Positions 53,927-62,208 of a stretch of 64,000 nucleotides of DNA are shown piece by piece. Numbering within the stretch: position 1 is the stretch's first letter; each line of letters starts with the position of its first letter. The DNA is taken from NCBI RefSeq assembly GCF_000332175.1, contig NZ_KB235914.1, positions 1,923,368-1,987,367 of the forward strand, given 5' to 3'. Source of the stretch: Pseudanabaena sp. PCC 6802 (GTDB taxonomy: Bacteria; Cyanobacteriota; Cyanobacteriia; Pseudanabaenales; Pseudanabaenaceae). Made by a program: the position numbers and the translations under genes. Below the pieces are notes generated by a model that saw nothing but the letters and a program-made list of their open reading frames with translations, was not told the DNA's origin and did not search any database.

Positions 53927-56053
53927 ATGAGCGAACAAAAAAGAGCCTTACTCACGGGAATCACCGGTCAGGACGGATCCTATATTTCCGAACTGCTTCT
54001 GTCTAAGGGATATCAGGTACATGGCATCGTGCGTCGCAGCTCGACCATCAACACCGATCGCATTAACCATCTTTATCAAGATCCCCACTTACCAGATACA
54101 CAGCTTTTTCTGCATTACGGCGATCTCACCGATGGCACCACACTCAGAAAGATCTTAGAATCCGTGCGACCGCATGAGGTCTATAACCTGGGCGCGCAAT
54201 CCCACGTCCGAGTTAGCTTTGATGCACCAGAGTTTACAGTTGACTCTGTGGCGATGGGCACTCTACGTTTGTTAGAGGCTTTGCGCGACTTTCAACAACG
54301 TACAGGCCAACAGGTACGCTTCTACCAAGCTGGTTCTTCTGAGATGTTTGGACTGGTTCAAGCCGTACCTCAGAGCGAGACTACGCCCTTTTATCCCCGC
54401 AGTCCCTATGCCTGTGCTAAGGTTTACGGTCACTGGCAAACCGTCAACTATCGTGAATCATACGACCTGTTTGCTTGCAACGGAATATTGTTCAACCATG
54501 AGTGCGTGGTCGATAGTACGCCTGTCATTATTCGCAAGGATGGCTTAATTGATGTTCTACCTATTGAGGACATCGTGCCTCATCGCAGCGACCCTAAAAC
54601 TGCCCCCATCCATACAACAGATTTAGCTCCTGAAGAACAATTTGAAGTTTGGGATGCTAAGGGTTGGGCTAAGGTTACCTGCATGACCGCTACCTGGAAT
54701 GGGTACAAGCGCAAACCCAATAAAGTCGTTCACCAAATAGCAGCCAGAGGTGCAGTCTATCACACGACCAGCGATCATGTGGTGTTTCTGAGTCAGGATG
54801 ATGCGATCGTCGAAAAGCCCACCGAACAAGTACGAGTGGGGGATTCCCTCGCGCTGATCGATTTGCCCGACCCAACTGACCAGATTGATATAACTGAAAC
54901 TGAAGCGTGGCTGCTGGGGATAATCGTAGCTGAGGGATATGTAAGCGAGCAGGGTAAGATACAGGTAACTAACCAGGATGCATCTCTATTGCAGCGGGTA
55001 GCAGCACACTGGCGTAAGGTGACAGGCGGGAGTTCCTCTGAATATATTTCTCCCAGCGGATTTGCCAATGGGCAAAACGTAACCCAACTAAGATTGACAG
55101 GAGCATGTGCCTATGGCCGCTACCTGTATGAGTCGCTTTACAGCCGCTCGGGACACAAACGCATTCCGCAAAGAGTTTTGAATGCCTGCGATGAAGCACG
55201 TTTGGCATTTTTGCAGGGCTATAATGCTGGAGATGGACTGAAAAGTACTCCCTGCACCTACGAGTTCCAAGGTTTCAAGACATCCTCGCCTGTCTTAGCT
55301 GCTGGGCTGTATTGGATGGCGCTGACGACACTAAACCAAAGGGCGATTATTTGTACGGAAGAGCGCGATGGGAGACTCTACTATCAAATCAATCTCAACT
55401 CACCTAATGTACCTGGAGGTAAAGGTGAGCATCTGAAGCGCCCGCTGGCTGAAGTGGTAAAAGCTCAGCCCGTTGAATATTCCGGCTGGTTATTCGACTT
55501 AGCCACAACCTCTGGGACATTTCATGCTGGTGTAGGTCAAGCCTGGATTCACAATTCACCGCGTCGCGGCGAAACGTTTGTGACGCGCAAAATTACCAGG
55601 GCGATCGCTCGCATCGTTGGCAAGCAGCAAGACAAGCTATATTTAGGCAACCTCGATTCCAAGCGCGACTGGGGCTATGCCAAAGAGTACGTCGAAGCGA
55701 TGTGGTTGATGTTGCAGCAGGAAAAACCGGATGATTATGTGATTGCCACGGGTGAGACCCACACTGTGAGGGAGTTTCTCGAAGTTGCCTTTAGCTACGT
55801 TGGGCTGAATTGGCAGGACTATGTGGAAATCGATCCGCGTTATTTCCGTCCCGCTGAAGTGGATTTGCTCTTGGGAGATGCCACAAAGGCAAAGCAAAAG
55901 CTGGGTTGGGGTCCCAAGGTGACGTTTAGAGAACTGGTAGAAATTATGGTAGATGCCGATCTAGAGGCGAACGGGTTACCAACACCACACGGTGGGGCTG
56001 GACAGGATCGCACCATGAATCGACAATCTAGCACGAATGAAAATTGGCAGTAA
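53927..56053 (+). CDS. gmd: GDP-mannose 4,6-dehydratase interrupted by an intein
   Basis: The 708-aa precursor contains a 351-aa intein; the spliced enzyme is 357 aa, normal for GMD. The host protein has the Rossmann motif GITGQDGSYI, YGDLTDGT, QAGSSEMFG and the catalytic pair Tyr161/Lys165 (SPYACAK). GMD uses NADP to turn GDP-D-mannose into GDP-4-keto-6-deoxymannose, the first step to GDP-L-fucose. The intein sits between Glu192 and Ser544 in the conserved NHE/SPRRG motif that binds the substrate, so unspliced protein should be inactive. The fucose synthase gene follows 109 bases downstream. Confidence 0.96.
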   Translation: MSEQKRALLTGITGQDGSYISELLLSKGYQVHGIVRRSSTINTDRINHLYQDPHLPDTQLFLHYGDLTDGTTLRKILESVRPHEVYNLGAQSHVRVSFDAPEFTVDSVAMGTLRLLEALRDFQQRTGQQVRFYQAGSSEMFGLVQAVPQSETTPFYPRSPYACAKVYGHWQTVNYRESYDLFACNGILFNHECVVDSTPVIIRKDGLIDVLPIEDIVPHRSDPKTAPIHTTDLAPEEQFEVWDAKGWAKVTCMTATWNGYKRKPNKVVHQIAARGAVYHTTSDHVVFLSQDDAIVEKPTEQVRVGDSLALIDLPDPTDQIDITETEAWLLGIIVAEGYVSEQGKIQVTNQDASLLQRVAAHWRKVTGGSSSEYISPSGFANGQNVTQLRLTGACAYGRYLYESLYSRSGHKRIPQRVLNACDEARLAFLQGYNAGDGLKSTPCTYEFQGFKTSSPVLAAGLYWMALTTLNQRAIICTEERDGRLYYQINLNSPNVPGGKGEHLKRPLAEVVKAQPVEYSGWLFDLATTSGTFHAGVGQAWIHNSPRRGETFVTRKITRAIARIVGKQQDKLYLGNLDSKRDWGYAKEYVEAMWLMLQQEKPDDYVIATGETHTVREFLEVAFSYVGLNWQDYVEIDPRYFRPAEVDLLLGDATKAKQKLGWGPKVTFRELVEIMVDADLEANGLPTPHGGAGQDRTMNRQSSTNENWQ
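54503..55555 (+). mobile_element. Intein with LAGLIDADG-type homing endonuclease in gmd
   Basis: The intein begins with Cys193 (CVVDSTPVI, block A), has the TTSDHVVF block B Thr-x-x-His, ends FDLATTSGTFHAG...QAWIHN (blocks F and G, terminal His-Asn), and is followed by Ser544 as the +1 nucleophile. Two DOD motifs, AWLLGIIVAEGY (about intein residue 135) and AFLQGYNAGDG (about 235), mark a homing endonuclease domain with acidic residues kept (Glu and Asp). All splicing residues are present, so it should splice. Confidence 0.95.
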
Positions 56054-56060
56054 GTGGCAA

Positions 56061-56154
56061 TGTAGCCGCCATAAGACTTAGGACGGGTTTCTACCCCTGC
56101 ATGGGGGACTACGCCATCACCCTCCTCTATTAACCGATTCTGTCTACAGCTATA
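56061..56154. repeat. Decayed family B repeat
   Basis: TGTAGCCGCCATAAGACTTAGGAC-like start (split TGTAGCC...TTAGGACGGG) and end GATTCTGTCTACAGCTATA match family B with many changes. It lies between gmd and the fucose synthase gene. Confidence 0.6.
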
Positions 56155-56162
56155 ACAAAATC

Positions 56163-57125
56163 ATGATTTCCCTAGAAAATAAGCGAATACTGGTAACAGG
56201 TGGTGCGGGCTTTTTAGGCTCCCTCGTGGTAGAGCGACTGCTTGCCGCTGGAGCTAACAAAGATCTGATTGCAATTCCGCGATCTCGCGATTGCGACCTG
56301 CGATCGCTTACTAACTGCGAGCAGGCAGTACGCGGTCAAGACATCGTAATTCACCTCGCCGCCCATGTCGGTGGCATTGGTTTGAATCGTGAAAAACCAG
56401 CGGAGTTGTTCTACGACAACTCGATCATGGGGACGCAGCTAATTCACGCCGCCTACGAAGCAGGGGTAAAGAAATTTGTCTGTGTCGGTACAATTTGCGC
56501 CTACCCCAAGTTCACTCCCGTACCATTCCATGAGGACGATCTGTGGAACGGCTATCCTGAGGAAACTAACGCACCCTATGGGATTGCTAAGAAGGCTCTG
56601 TTGGTGCAGTTGCAATCCTATCGCCAACAGTATGGGTTTAATGGTATCTATCTCTTGCCGGTAAATCTCTACGGGCCAGCGGATAATTTTAATCCACTTA
56701 GCTCACATGTTATTCCGGCATTGATCCGCAAGGTGTATGAAGCAGAGCAACGTAATGAGGCTCAAATTTTCGTTTGGGGTGATGGCACGCCAACGCGCGA
56801 ATTTATCTATGCGGATGATGCGGCACGCGGTATTGTCATGGGCACTCAATCCTACGACGAGGGCGATCCGGTTAATCTGGGTACTGGCTACGAAATCTCT
56901 ATCCGCGATCTGATCGAACTCATCTGCGAACTGATGGAATATAAGGGCGAAATCGTCTGGCAGACTGATAAGCCCAACGGTCAGCCCCGTCGCTGTTTGG
57001 ATATCGAACGCGCTAAGGCCAAATTTGGGTTTACGGCCCAAATGGATTTCCGGGAAGGGCTGGGTCATACGATCGCCTGGTATCGACAGCACGCCGACCA
57101 GATCGACTCTGGGACTTTAGTGTAG
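56163..57125 (+). CDS. fcl: GDP-L-fucose synthase family protein
   Basis: This 320-aa SDR has [14 protein letters not shown] (NADP site), [55 protein letters not shown] (Tyr/Lys) and [13 protein letters not shown]. It carries out the 3,5-epimerisation and 4-reduction of the GMD product to GDP-L-fucose. The usual active-site GSSC segment reads GTIC, keeping the Cys. It lies 109 bases after gmd in the same direction, split by a decayed repeat, and completes a two-step pathway for surface fucose. Confidence 0.93.
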   Translation: MISLENKRILVTGGAGFLGSLVVERLLAAGANKDLIAIPRSRDCDLRSLTNCEQAVRGQDIVIHLAAHVGGIGLNREKPAELFYDNSIMGTQLIHAAYEAGVKKFVCVGTICAYPKFTPVPFHEDDLWNGYPEETNAPYGIAKKALLVQLQSYRQQYGFNGIYLLPVNLYGPADNFNPLSSHVIPALIRKVYEAEQRNEAQIFVWGDGTPTREFIYADDAARGIVMGTQSYDEGDPVNLGTGYEISIRDLIELICELMEYKGEIVWQTDKPNGQPRRCLDIERAKAKFGFTAQMDFREGLGHTIAWYRQHADQIDSGTLV

Positions 57126-57133
57126 CATTTAGC

Positions 57134-57238
57134 TATAGCGGTTTTCAGATGAAAACGAGAAGGGGGGTTGGGGGCGTTTGCCCCCAAGAAGGGGTGGAAC
57201 CCCTTCACCCCGTCCTAACAGATCTGTCTACGGCTATA
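57134..57238. repeat. Chimeric family A/B repeat
   Basis: It starts as family A (TATAGCGGTTTTCAGATGAA) and ends as family B (TAACAGATCTGTCTACGGCTATA in two parts: TAACAGATCTG and TCTACGGCTATA). The join lies in the shared CACCCCGTC core. Confidence 0.8.
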
Positions 57239-57318
57239 ACTGTATTGCATGGGCTGCATCCCAGGTCATAAACAACTACGTCAATCTCAAAGCTGTATTT
57301 TGACAATCCCATCAATCT

Positions 57319-57948
57319 CTAGTCGAACCAACCAATATTCTTGTCATTTACTTTGCTCAACGCAGCGTTAGAGCCAACAGGACGACTCAGAATGCGACTG
57401 AGATATGCGGCTTTTTCTTGAGCTGGGTTGGGTTTGGACTCGGGCCGTGGTGCTGGTACTGAGATTTGGGCTTCGCTCGCGCTTGGCTCGGCTGGTGTAA
57501 TCTCTAGCTGTAGGCGTTGTGTCGCGAGCGCTTTCACTTCCTCGGTTAGCTTAATATTGGCTTCGGCTAGTTTCAGGTTATCTTTTTTCGCCAGATCGAG
57601 TTCGGTTTTTAGCCGATCTAACTGTTCTAGATATTCCTTTAACTGCGAAATCTGGGCTTGACTGGCTTCCAATTCGGTCTGCAAGTCTTGTACTTGTTGT
57701 TGTAGTTTGCTCTCGCGATCGCGAGATGCCTCTAGGTCTGACTTCAGTCGATCTACTAACTCTGTTAAATCCAATGATGAGTCTGCGGCAGTGGGAGGAG
57801 ATGCCGTCGCCGCAGGCTTGGTCTGTGCTGCCGCTGTCTTTTTCGTTGTGGATGCCTTAGGGGTAGGGGTAGTGGCTTTTACCTCAGGTTCGGTAGCGGC
57901 TTTTTGCGTCTCCGCCCGCAACATGTCCGTCAAGCTTCTTTTCGTCAT
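57319..57948 (-). CDS. Coiled-coil partner of the orphan ParA
   Basis: This 209-aa protein has a basic N-terminus ([16 protein letters not shown]), a Pro/Ala/Thr-rich linker, a coiled coil of about 90 residues ([20 protein letters not shown] to [10 protein letters not shown]), a second linker and a short C-terminal tail ([22 protein letters not shown]). The ATG at 57948 overlaps the ParA stop (ATGA), so the two are translated together; a longer frame upstream lies inside parA. ParA partners often use Lys/Arg near the N-terminus to trigger ATP hydrolysis. I infer that it links ParA to a cargo, as McdB or PomX do, with unknown cargo. Confidence 0.8.
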   Translation of the reverse strand: MTKRSLTDMLRAETQKAATEPEVKATTPTPKASTTKKTAAAQTKPAATASPPTAADSSLDLTELVDRLKSDLEASRDRESKLQQQVQDLQTELEASQAQISQLKEYLEQLDRLKTELDLAKKDNLKLAEANIKLTEEVKALATQRLQLEITPAEPSASEAQISVPAPRPESKPNPAQEKAAYLSRILSRPVGSNAALSKVNDKNIGWFD

Positions 57949-58598
57949 CGTTTTACAGTCCAATCTCGTTGTAGTTCGTCGGCAACGCGCCGATAGTCTG
58001 CTTCTGCCTCCCGCGCGTTTTTGCCCCGCCATTGCAAAATGGTTTTACCTTCCAGTGCGGCGCGCTCGTGGGCTTTGTAGGCACGGACAAAAGCATGACA
58101 GGCAGGAATGCCCACCTCCATCAGCGTATTTTGTGCTTCTAATGCCTCGTTGAGGCTGCGCGGATCGACCCGCGTCAATAGCACTCGATGCGCCACATCC
58201 GCAGGCACTACCGTCTCTTTTACCGTCTCGATCAGTGCGGCTAAATCCAGGGGGGCGGGGGGAGTTGGTAGTACTAAATAGTCAGCGATCGCTACCACCG
58301 CTGTCAAAGCTTCAGAACGCAGAGCGGGGGGCGTATCGACTACGACCAGGTCGTAACTTTTAAACTGCGGTAATTGCGCGAGATTATCTGGATTATGATC
58401 TCGCGCAATGTCAAAGCCAATACCGTTGGCGTTGCGATCGCCCCACCAGGATGCCGAACCTTGGGGGTCGGCATCAACTAGAAGTACCTTTTTATGCTCG
58501 GCAAATGCCGCCGCCAAATTAATCGCCGTAGTGGTCTTACCGACTCCACCCTTGCCGTTGATGACTGCTAGAACTTTGATAGAAGAAAGTGGTTGCAC
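57945..58598 (-). CDS. ParA/MinD-type ATPase without ParB
   Basis: This 217-aa ATPase has the deviant Walker [17 protein letters not shown] with the signature Lys, [13 protein letters not shown] (switch I), [11 protein letters not shown] (Walker B) and [13 protein letters not shown]. No ParB and no centromere-like repeats are seen nearby. The overlapping second gene encodes a coiled-coil protein instead. Such orphan ParAs place carboxysomes, chemotaxis arrays or plasmids by moving on the nucleoid. The product here should bind DNA non-specifically as an ATP dimer; the cargo is open. Confidence 0.9.
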   Translation of the reverse strand: MQPLSSIKVLAVINGKGGVGKTTTAINLAAAFAEHKKVLLVDADPQGSASWWGDRNANGIGFDIARDHNPDNLAQLPQFKSYDLVVVDTPPALRSEALTAVVAIADYLVLPTPPAPLDLAALIETVKETVVPADVAHRVLLTRVDPRSLNEALEAQNTLMEVGIPACHAFVRAYKAHERAALEGKTILQWRGKNAREAEADYRRVADELQRDWTVKR

Positions 58599-58784
58599 GT
58601 ATGTCCAGCTTGCCTATATGCCTAAATCGAGATCGATCGGGCTACTGCAACAGTAGCTTATCGGGTTGAGTATAACTCTTAAGCATTAGATCTGACGCAA
58701 AATCTCAAATTATTGTTACTAGCGCACCTACTAGCCCAGAAGTTCTTATACCAAATCCCGATCTGTTAACTCCTTGTGTAGCCA

Positions 58785-59019
58785 TCAGTAAAGTCTCGCA
58801 TAGGTAACCACCCGCCCCAACTCATCCGTAGTACTGCTGACCTGAGCGAACGTCGCGTCGTAGGTGTATTGCTTGCCAGTACCAGAAACCGCATCGCCGA
58901 TGCGCGTGATATTGCCCTTGGCATCGTAACTGTAGTTGGTGGCTTGCCCGCGTCCGTTGGTAATCTGCGCGACTTGAAGATGTAGCGGGTTTGATTGCCG
59001 TAGCGATCGCTTGTAGTAT
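58785..59019 (-). pseudogene. RHS/YD-repeat gene relic
   Basis: On the minus strand one frame reads QVAQITNGRGQATNYSYDAK, GNITRIGDAVSGTGKQYTYD and VSSTTDELGRVVTYARLY, then a stop. The preceding piece (SDRYGNQTRYIFK) is in another frame, so a frameshift separates them. YD motifs (YSYDAKGN, YTYDA) identify the family. It lies downstream, on the same strand, of the intact RHS end at 62940 and may be what remains of an earlier RHS gene. Confidence 0.85.
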
Positions 59020-59105
59020 TTCCCCTATTTTGCCATATTCGACCTTTATTTCAAATTTACGTTCTCATTGCCGTTAGTTAAGCAACTCTGTTATGCTACT
59101 TTGCC

Positions 59106-59960
59106 ATGAGGACGGATACGCTTTTCTTTCAATTATTTCAGACTTTTCACAGTTTGCTTTTCGAGTTAATCGAGCAGCCAGTATCCACTGCTGACGGCTA
59201 CGAGTTCGTCTCAGCCGAGGTAAAAGAGAAAGCTTTTCGCTTCGATGGCATCTTCTTGCCAGATGTGGTAGATAAGCCGATCATTTTCATAGAAGTACAG
59301 TTTCAGCCTAAACCAGATTTCTACTGGGCATTTACTTCGGAGATTTTTCTGTATCTCAACCAATATCAACCTGAACAAGATTGGCAAGCAGTGGCAATTT
59401 TTGCACGACGCAGTTACGATCCTGGGGAATTGCCTCATTTTCGTGAGTTGTTGCAGAGCGATCGCATTGTACGGGTTTATCTAGAAGATTGGCTCGATCG
59501 CCAAACCAGTTCTTTGGGTATAGCGATTGTGCAATTGATCTTGGCATCAGAGGCAAGCGCACCCGATCTTGCCAAACAGTTAGCTGTGCAGGTGGAACAA
59601 AGTACCACATCACTCCTGCGTGCAGAAGTAGTAGAATTTATTGAGACGGTTCTGGTCTATAAGTTTCCGCTGTTAAATCGTAAGGAGATTGAGGCAATGT
59701 TTACAATTGACGATTTAAAGCATACGCGGGTTTATCAGGATGCCAAGCTAGAGGGTATGCAGCAAGGTATGCAGCAAGGTATGCAGCAAGGACAGGCTGC
59801 ACTGCTCCTACGATTACTCGATCGCAAATTTAGCTCTTTAAGTCAGGAGCTACGATCGCAAGTTGAAACACTCTCTACTACTCAACTGGAGAGCCTAGCG
59901 GAAGCAATTTTAGATTTCGATCTCGTTACCGATCTGGAAGCTTGGTTGCAAAAACAATAA
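59106..59960 (+). CDS. Rpn/DUF2887-type PD-(D/E)xK nuclease-like protein
   Basis: This 284-aa protein has FRFDGIFLPD and FIEVQFQPKPDF, the Asp and Glu-x-Gln residues of the Rpn/DUF2887 nuclease core, and a C-terminal helical DUF4351-like part (LLLRLLDRKFSSLSQELRSQ). A 12-base unit coding GMQQ is repeated three times near residue 217. Such proteins are very common in cyanobacteria and linked to recombination or mobile DNA. The role is unproven. The reading frame is intact. Confidence 0.88.
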   Translation: MRTDTLFFQLFQTFHSLLFELIEQPVSTADGYEFVSAEVKEKAFRFDGIFLPDVVDKPIIFIEVQFQPKPDFYWAFTSEIFLYLNQYQPEQDWQAVAIFARRSYDPGELPHFRELLQSDRIVRVYLEDWLDRQTSSLGIAIVQLILASEASAPDLAKQLAVQVEQSTTSLLRAEVVEFIETVLVYKFPLLNRKEIEAMFTIDDLKHTRVYQDAKLEGMQQGMQQGMQQGQAALLLRLLDRKFSSLSQELRSQVETLSTTQLESLAEAILDFDLVTDLEAWLQKQ

Positions 59961-60055
59961 TGAGTTTGCTTAGCAGTGAGATAAGCGATCGCAAGGCAAT
60001 TTAAATTCTCACGACGATATGTTTTGCTATCCTACTTGTTAATGAAATTCGATCG

Positions 60056-60201
60056 CACTTCAAGAACATATTGCTAAACAAGAAGCTATGGCGATCGCTA
60101 TTCAAGAACGTAAAGCCAAAGTACAAGCGGAACAGCGCCAAGTTGAACTAGAGGAACTATTAAGCAAGTATCGCGATCGCTTCGGTGATATACCAGAATA
60201 A
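60056..60201 (+). pseudogene. C-terminal fragment of an Rpn/Uma2-like protein
   Basis: The frame LQEHIAKQEAMAIAIQERKA followed by a coiled coil (QAEQRQVELEELLSKYRDRF) and the end GDIPE is open only for this stretch. No start or catalytic part is present. It resembles the charged tail of cyanobacterial nuclease-like proteins. Confidence 0.5.
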
Positions 60202-60204
60202 ATA

Positions 60205-60468
60205 GCGATCGCGTTCTCAATAAAAACTGAGGCGATCGCTTCGATGATATCCCTGAGCAAACAGGCGATCGCACTGGAAAAACCTAATGAGCGATCGCTT
60301 CTTCAATAAAAAACTGAGGCGATCGCTCCGACAAAACCCTTTAATGATGGCGATCGCACTGAGAAAACTTAATGGGCGATCGCTTTCTCAATAAAAAGCC
60401 GAGGCGATCGCTTCGACAGAAACCCTTAATGACGGCGATCGCACTGAGAAAACCTAATGGGCGATCGC
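60205..60468. repeat. Tandem array of three 85/86-bp units dense in HIP1 octamers
   Basis: Units start at 60205, 60291 and 60376; a fourth start at 60461 is cut short. Each has three GCGATCGC sites with spacers such as TTCTCAATAAAAACTGAG and GCACTGAGAAAACCTAATGG. In total ten HIP1 octamers occur in 264 bases. No reading frame runs through it. Confidence 0.9.
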
Positions 60469-60522
60469 ATGGGGAAATATCTATTAGGCGATCACTATCG
60501 CAAACAAATCTCTGTTCTACCG

Positions 60523-60625
60523 TCGGCGATATAGTTTTCGGTCGTATAGAGGTACATGCATTTATGAATGCGACAAAGCTGAGAATAGGAATGCTGAGTA
60601 GAATGAACACCACACTACTACTGAT
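60523..60625. repeat. Direct repeat flanking the orphan toxin/immunity pair, left copy
   Basis: GTCGGCGATATAGTTTTCGG and GCGACAAAGCTGAGAATAGG match 61779-61880 in order and orientation, with about three quarters of bases the same. It lies just past the end of the immunity gene. Confidence 0.7.
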
Positions 60626-60631
60626 ACTAGA

Positions 60632-61381
60632 CTACTGAAAGTAATAGTTTGTGTACCATCTCTTAGTATTTCGATACCACTCTTGGGCTTGTTGCCTTTG
60701 TCTCACGAACTCTATTGGTTGACGCTCGTCTCGACCATCTTCATTCTTTATCCATTCAACCCAGCCTTCATCCTCCTCAAAGGTTGAGTATTCTTCAACA
60801 TCTGAATAGGTAAACTGATAGCGAATTCGATAACCGATTGGAAGCGTTTTCCAATAAGTGGCTTCCCAGGGAGTTAATGTTTCCCACATTACAGTGCCTG
60901 GAATTACTTCCAGCCGAGAATTACCTGGAGAAAGCAAATGAATCATGCTAATTAGATTTTCTCCTACCTCGCGACTACCACAGACGATTTCACCTTCATT
61001 TACAGGCTCTATTCCTAGTGGCCAAGAGAAATATTGTTCCCATTGAGGATTAGAAACAGTTTCCCATTGATTCCCTCCTTGAGCTGTTAGATAATAGCCT
61101 AAGTTAACTTCTTCTCTCAATGCTGCTGTAATCTCTAACAGGGAAGGCATGAAACCTCCTTTGATTTGACCTGAATTATCAAAGTCTTCAGATGATGCTG
61201 CTAGCAGATACCCTTTTTGAAAGAGTTTATAAAATATGTTTGCGATTTCATCAACTGTTAGTTCAAGCGGATCTCGATTGATCGCTATGCAACCATATTG
61301 CTCATCCGGAACAATCCAACTAAAACCAATTACTTCTTCAATGGCAGTATCAAGAAACCAATACTCAAATTTATTCATCAT
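60632..61381 (-). CDS. Putative immunity protein of the orphan RHS toxin
   Basis: This 249-aa protein is a close paralogue of the 62209 product: both start MMNxFEYWFLD, share IGFSWIVPDEQYGCIAI, LELTVDEIA, LGYYLT and EATYWKTLPIGYR, and end in a Tyr/Trp-rich tail. I recognise no named immunity family. Its ATG overlaps the toxin stop (GGATGATGA), the usual coupling of toxin/immunity pairs. The coding sequence is A/T-rich compared with the host genes. It should bind and block its toxin partner in the cytoplasm; this is inferred from position. Confidence 0.75.
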   Translation of the reverse strand: MMNKFEYWFLDTAIEEVIGFSWIVPDEQYGCIAINRDPLELTVDEIANIFYKLFQKGYLLAASSEDFDNSGQIKGGFMPSLLEITAALREEVNLGYYLTAQGGNQWETVSNPQWEQYFSWPLGIEPVNEGEIVCGSREVGENLISMIHLLSPGNSRLEVIPGTVMWETLTPWEATYWKTLPIGYRIRYQFTYSDVEEYSTFEEDEGWVEWIKNEDGRDERQPIEFVRQRQQAQEWYRNTKRWYTNYYFQ

Positions 61382-61812
61382 CCTAGGCTGTAGTATCTTG
61401 TAGGTGGTATATTGTTGTCCTTTATATTCAAGATTCCATATCTCATAATTAGTTTAGGTGGCTTTCCATCGATACAGCAAATGCATCTAGCTATGGAACC
61501 CGCACTCTTTTTAGGTCTAATTCCGGAGACATAAACATTGTAGTGTCTCGATTCCTTTTTAGGATCTTTGCAATGAGGACGATACATTGCATCCCCTTCC
61601 TCTTGAGGATAAACTTTACTGTAATCTCTAATTCTGGGGTGTTTACCTCTAAAATTCTGCAAAGCACTTGTAGCAGTACCTGGGCTGCTATCTTTATATC
61701 CTCCAAAAGGTAGATCTGGTCTTACTAGATCTTCACAGCGATTGTATTCTGGACATTTTGTGCTACAGGTTTCCCTTGTCGGCGGTATAGTTGTCGACCT
61801 ATGGGGATACAT
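61378..61812 (-). CDS. Orphan RHS-CT-type toxin domain (144 aa)
   Basis: The frame encodes only a C-terminal toxin-like domain, without any RHS core. It matches the end of the 62940 protein: CSTKCPEYNRCEDLVRPDLP, FGGYKD, ALQNFRGKHPRIRDY, SAGSIARCICCIDGKPP and RYGILNIKDNN. Conserved Cys (start, and CxCC) and His (ESRHYNVYV) could bind metal or form a catalytic site. The ATG is present but no good ribosome site is seen, so it may be silent until recombined onto an RHS gene. The immunity gene follows by overlap. Confidence 0.75.
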   Translation of the reverse strand: MYPHRSTTIPPTRETCSTKCPEYNRCEDLVRPDLPFGGYKDSSPGTATSALQNFRGKHPRIRDYSKVYPQEEGDAMYRPHCKDPKKESRHYNVYVSGIRPKKSAGSIARCICCIDGKPPKLIMRYGILNIKDNNIPPTRYYSLG

Positions 61813-61880
61813 ACTCTTATGGTGCGACGAAGCTGAGAATAAGAATAGTGCGTATGAAGCACACTACAACTGGGGTTCAG
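61776..61880. repeat. Direct repeat flanking the orphan toxin/immunity pair, right copy
   Basis: GTCGGCGGTATAGTTGTCGA and GCGACGAAGCTGAGAATAAG correspond to 60523-60625. It covers the start of the orphan toxin frame. Confidence 0.7.
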
Positions 61881-62208
61881 CCATTTTTCATCTATTGAAG
61901 TAAATGCCTTATCCTGCTTTAGTTTGAGGCTGTTTTCTCCTTTTTTTGTCTAAGTCCTGCTAGTTACCTTCATTGGAGGTTTTTCTTTTGGTAATTTCAA
62001 AGTAATTGCTCAACCCCCCTATTAGATCTTTGAAACCCTCTGCTGAAAGGCATCGTGTGATTTAATATAATTTCTAATTTTTTCCTCTTAAACCCTGAAA
62101 GCCGCATTTTTTCGTCGGTATTCTATGAGAACAGAATTTTTATTCAAAATCCGCGATCTGCAACCTTTACTAGGAGCAGGTTTCGGCAAGGGGGGGGTAG
62201 TTGAGCAA
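61881..62208. other. Gap between the two toxin/immunity modules
   Basis: No gene is supported. The stretch is A/T-rich (ATTTAATATAATTTCTAATT). TTTTTTGTCTAAG and a run of nine G (62190s) are the only marked features. Confidence 0.4.
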
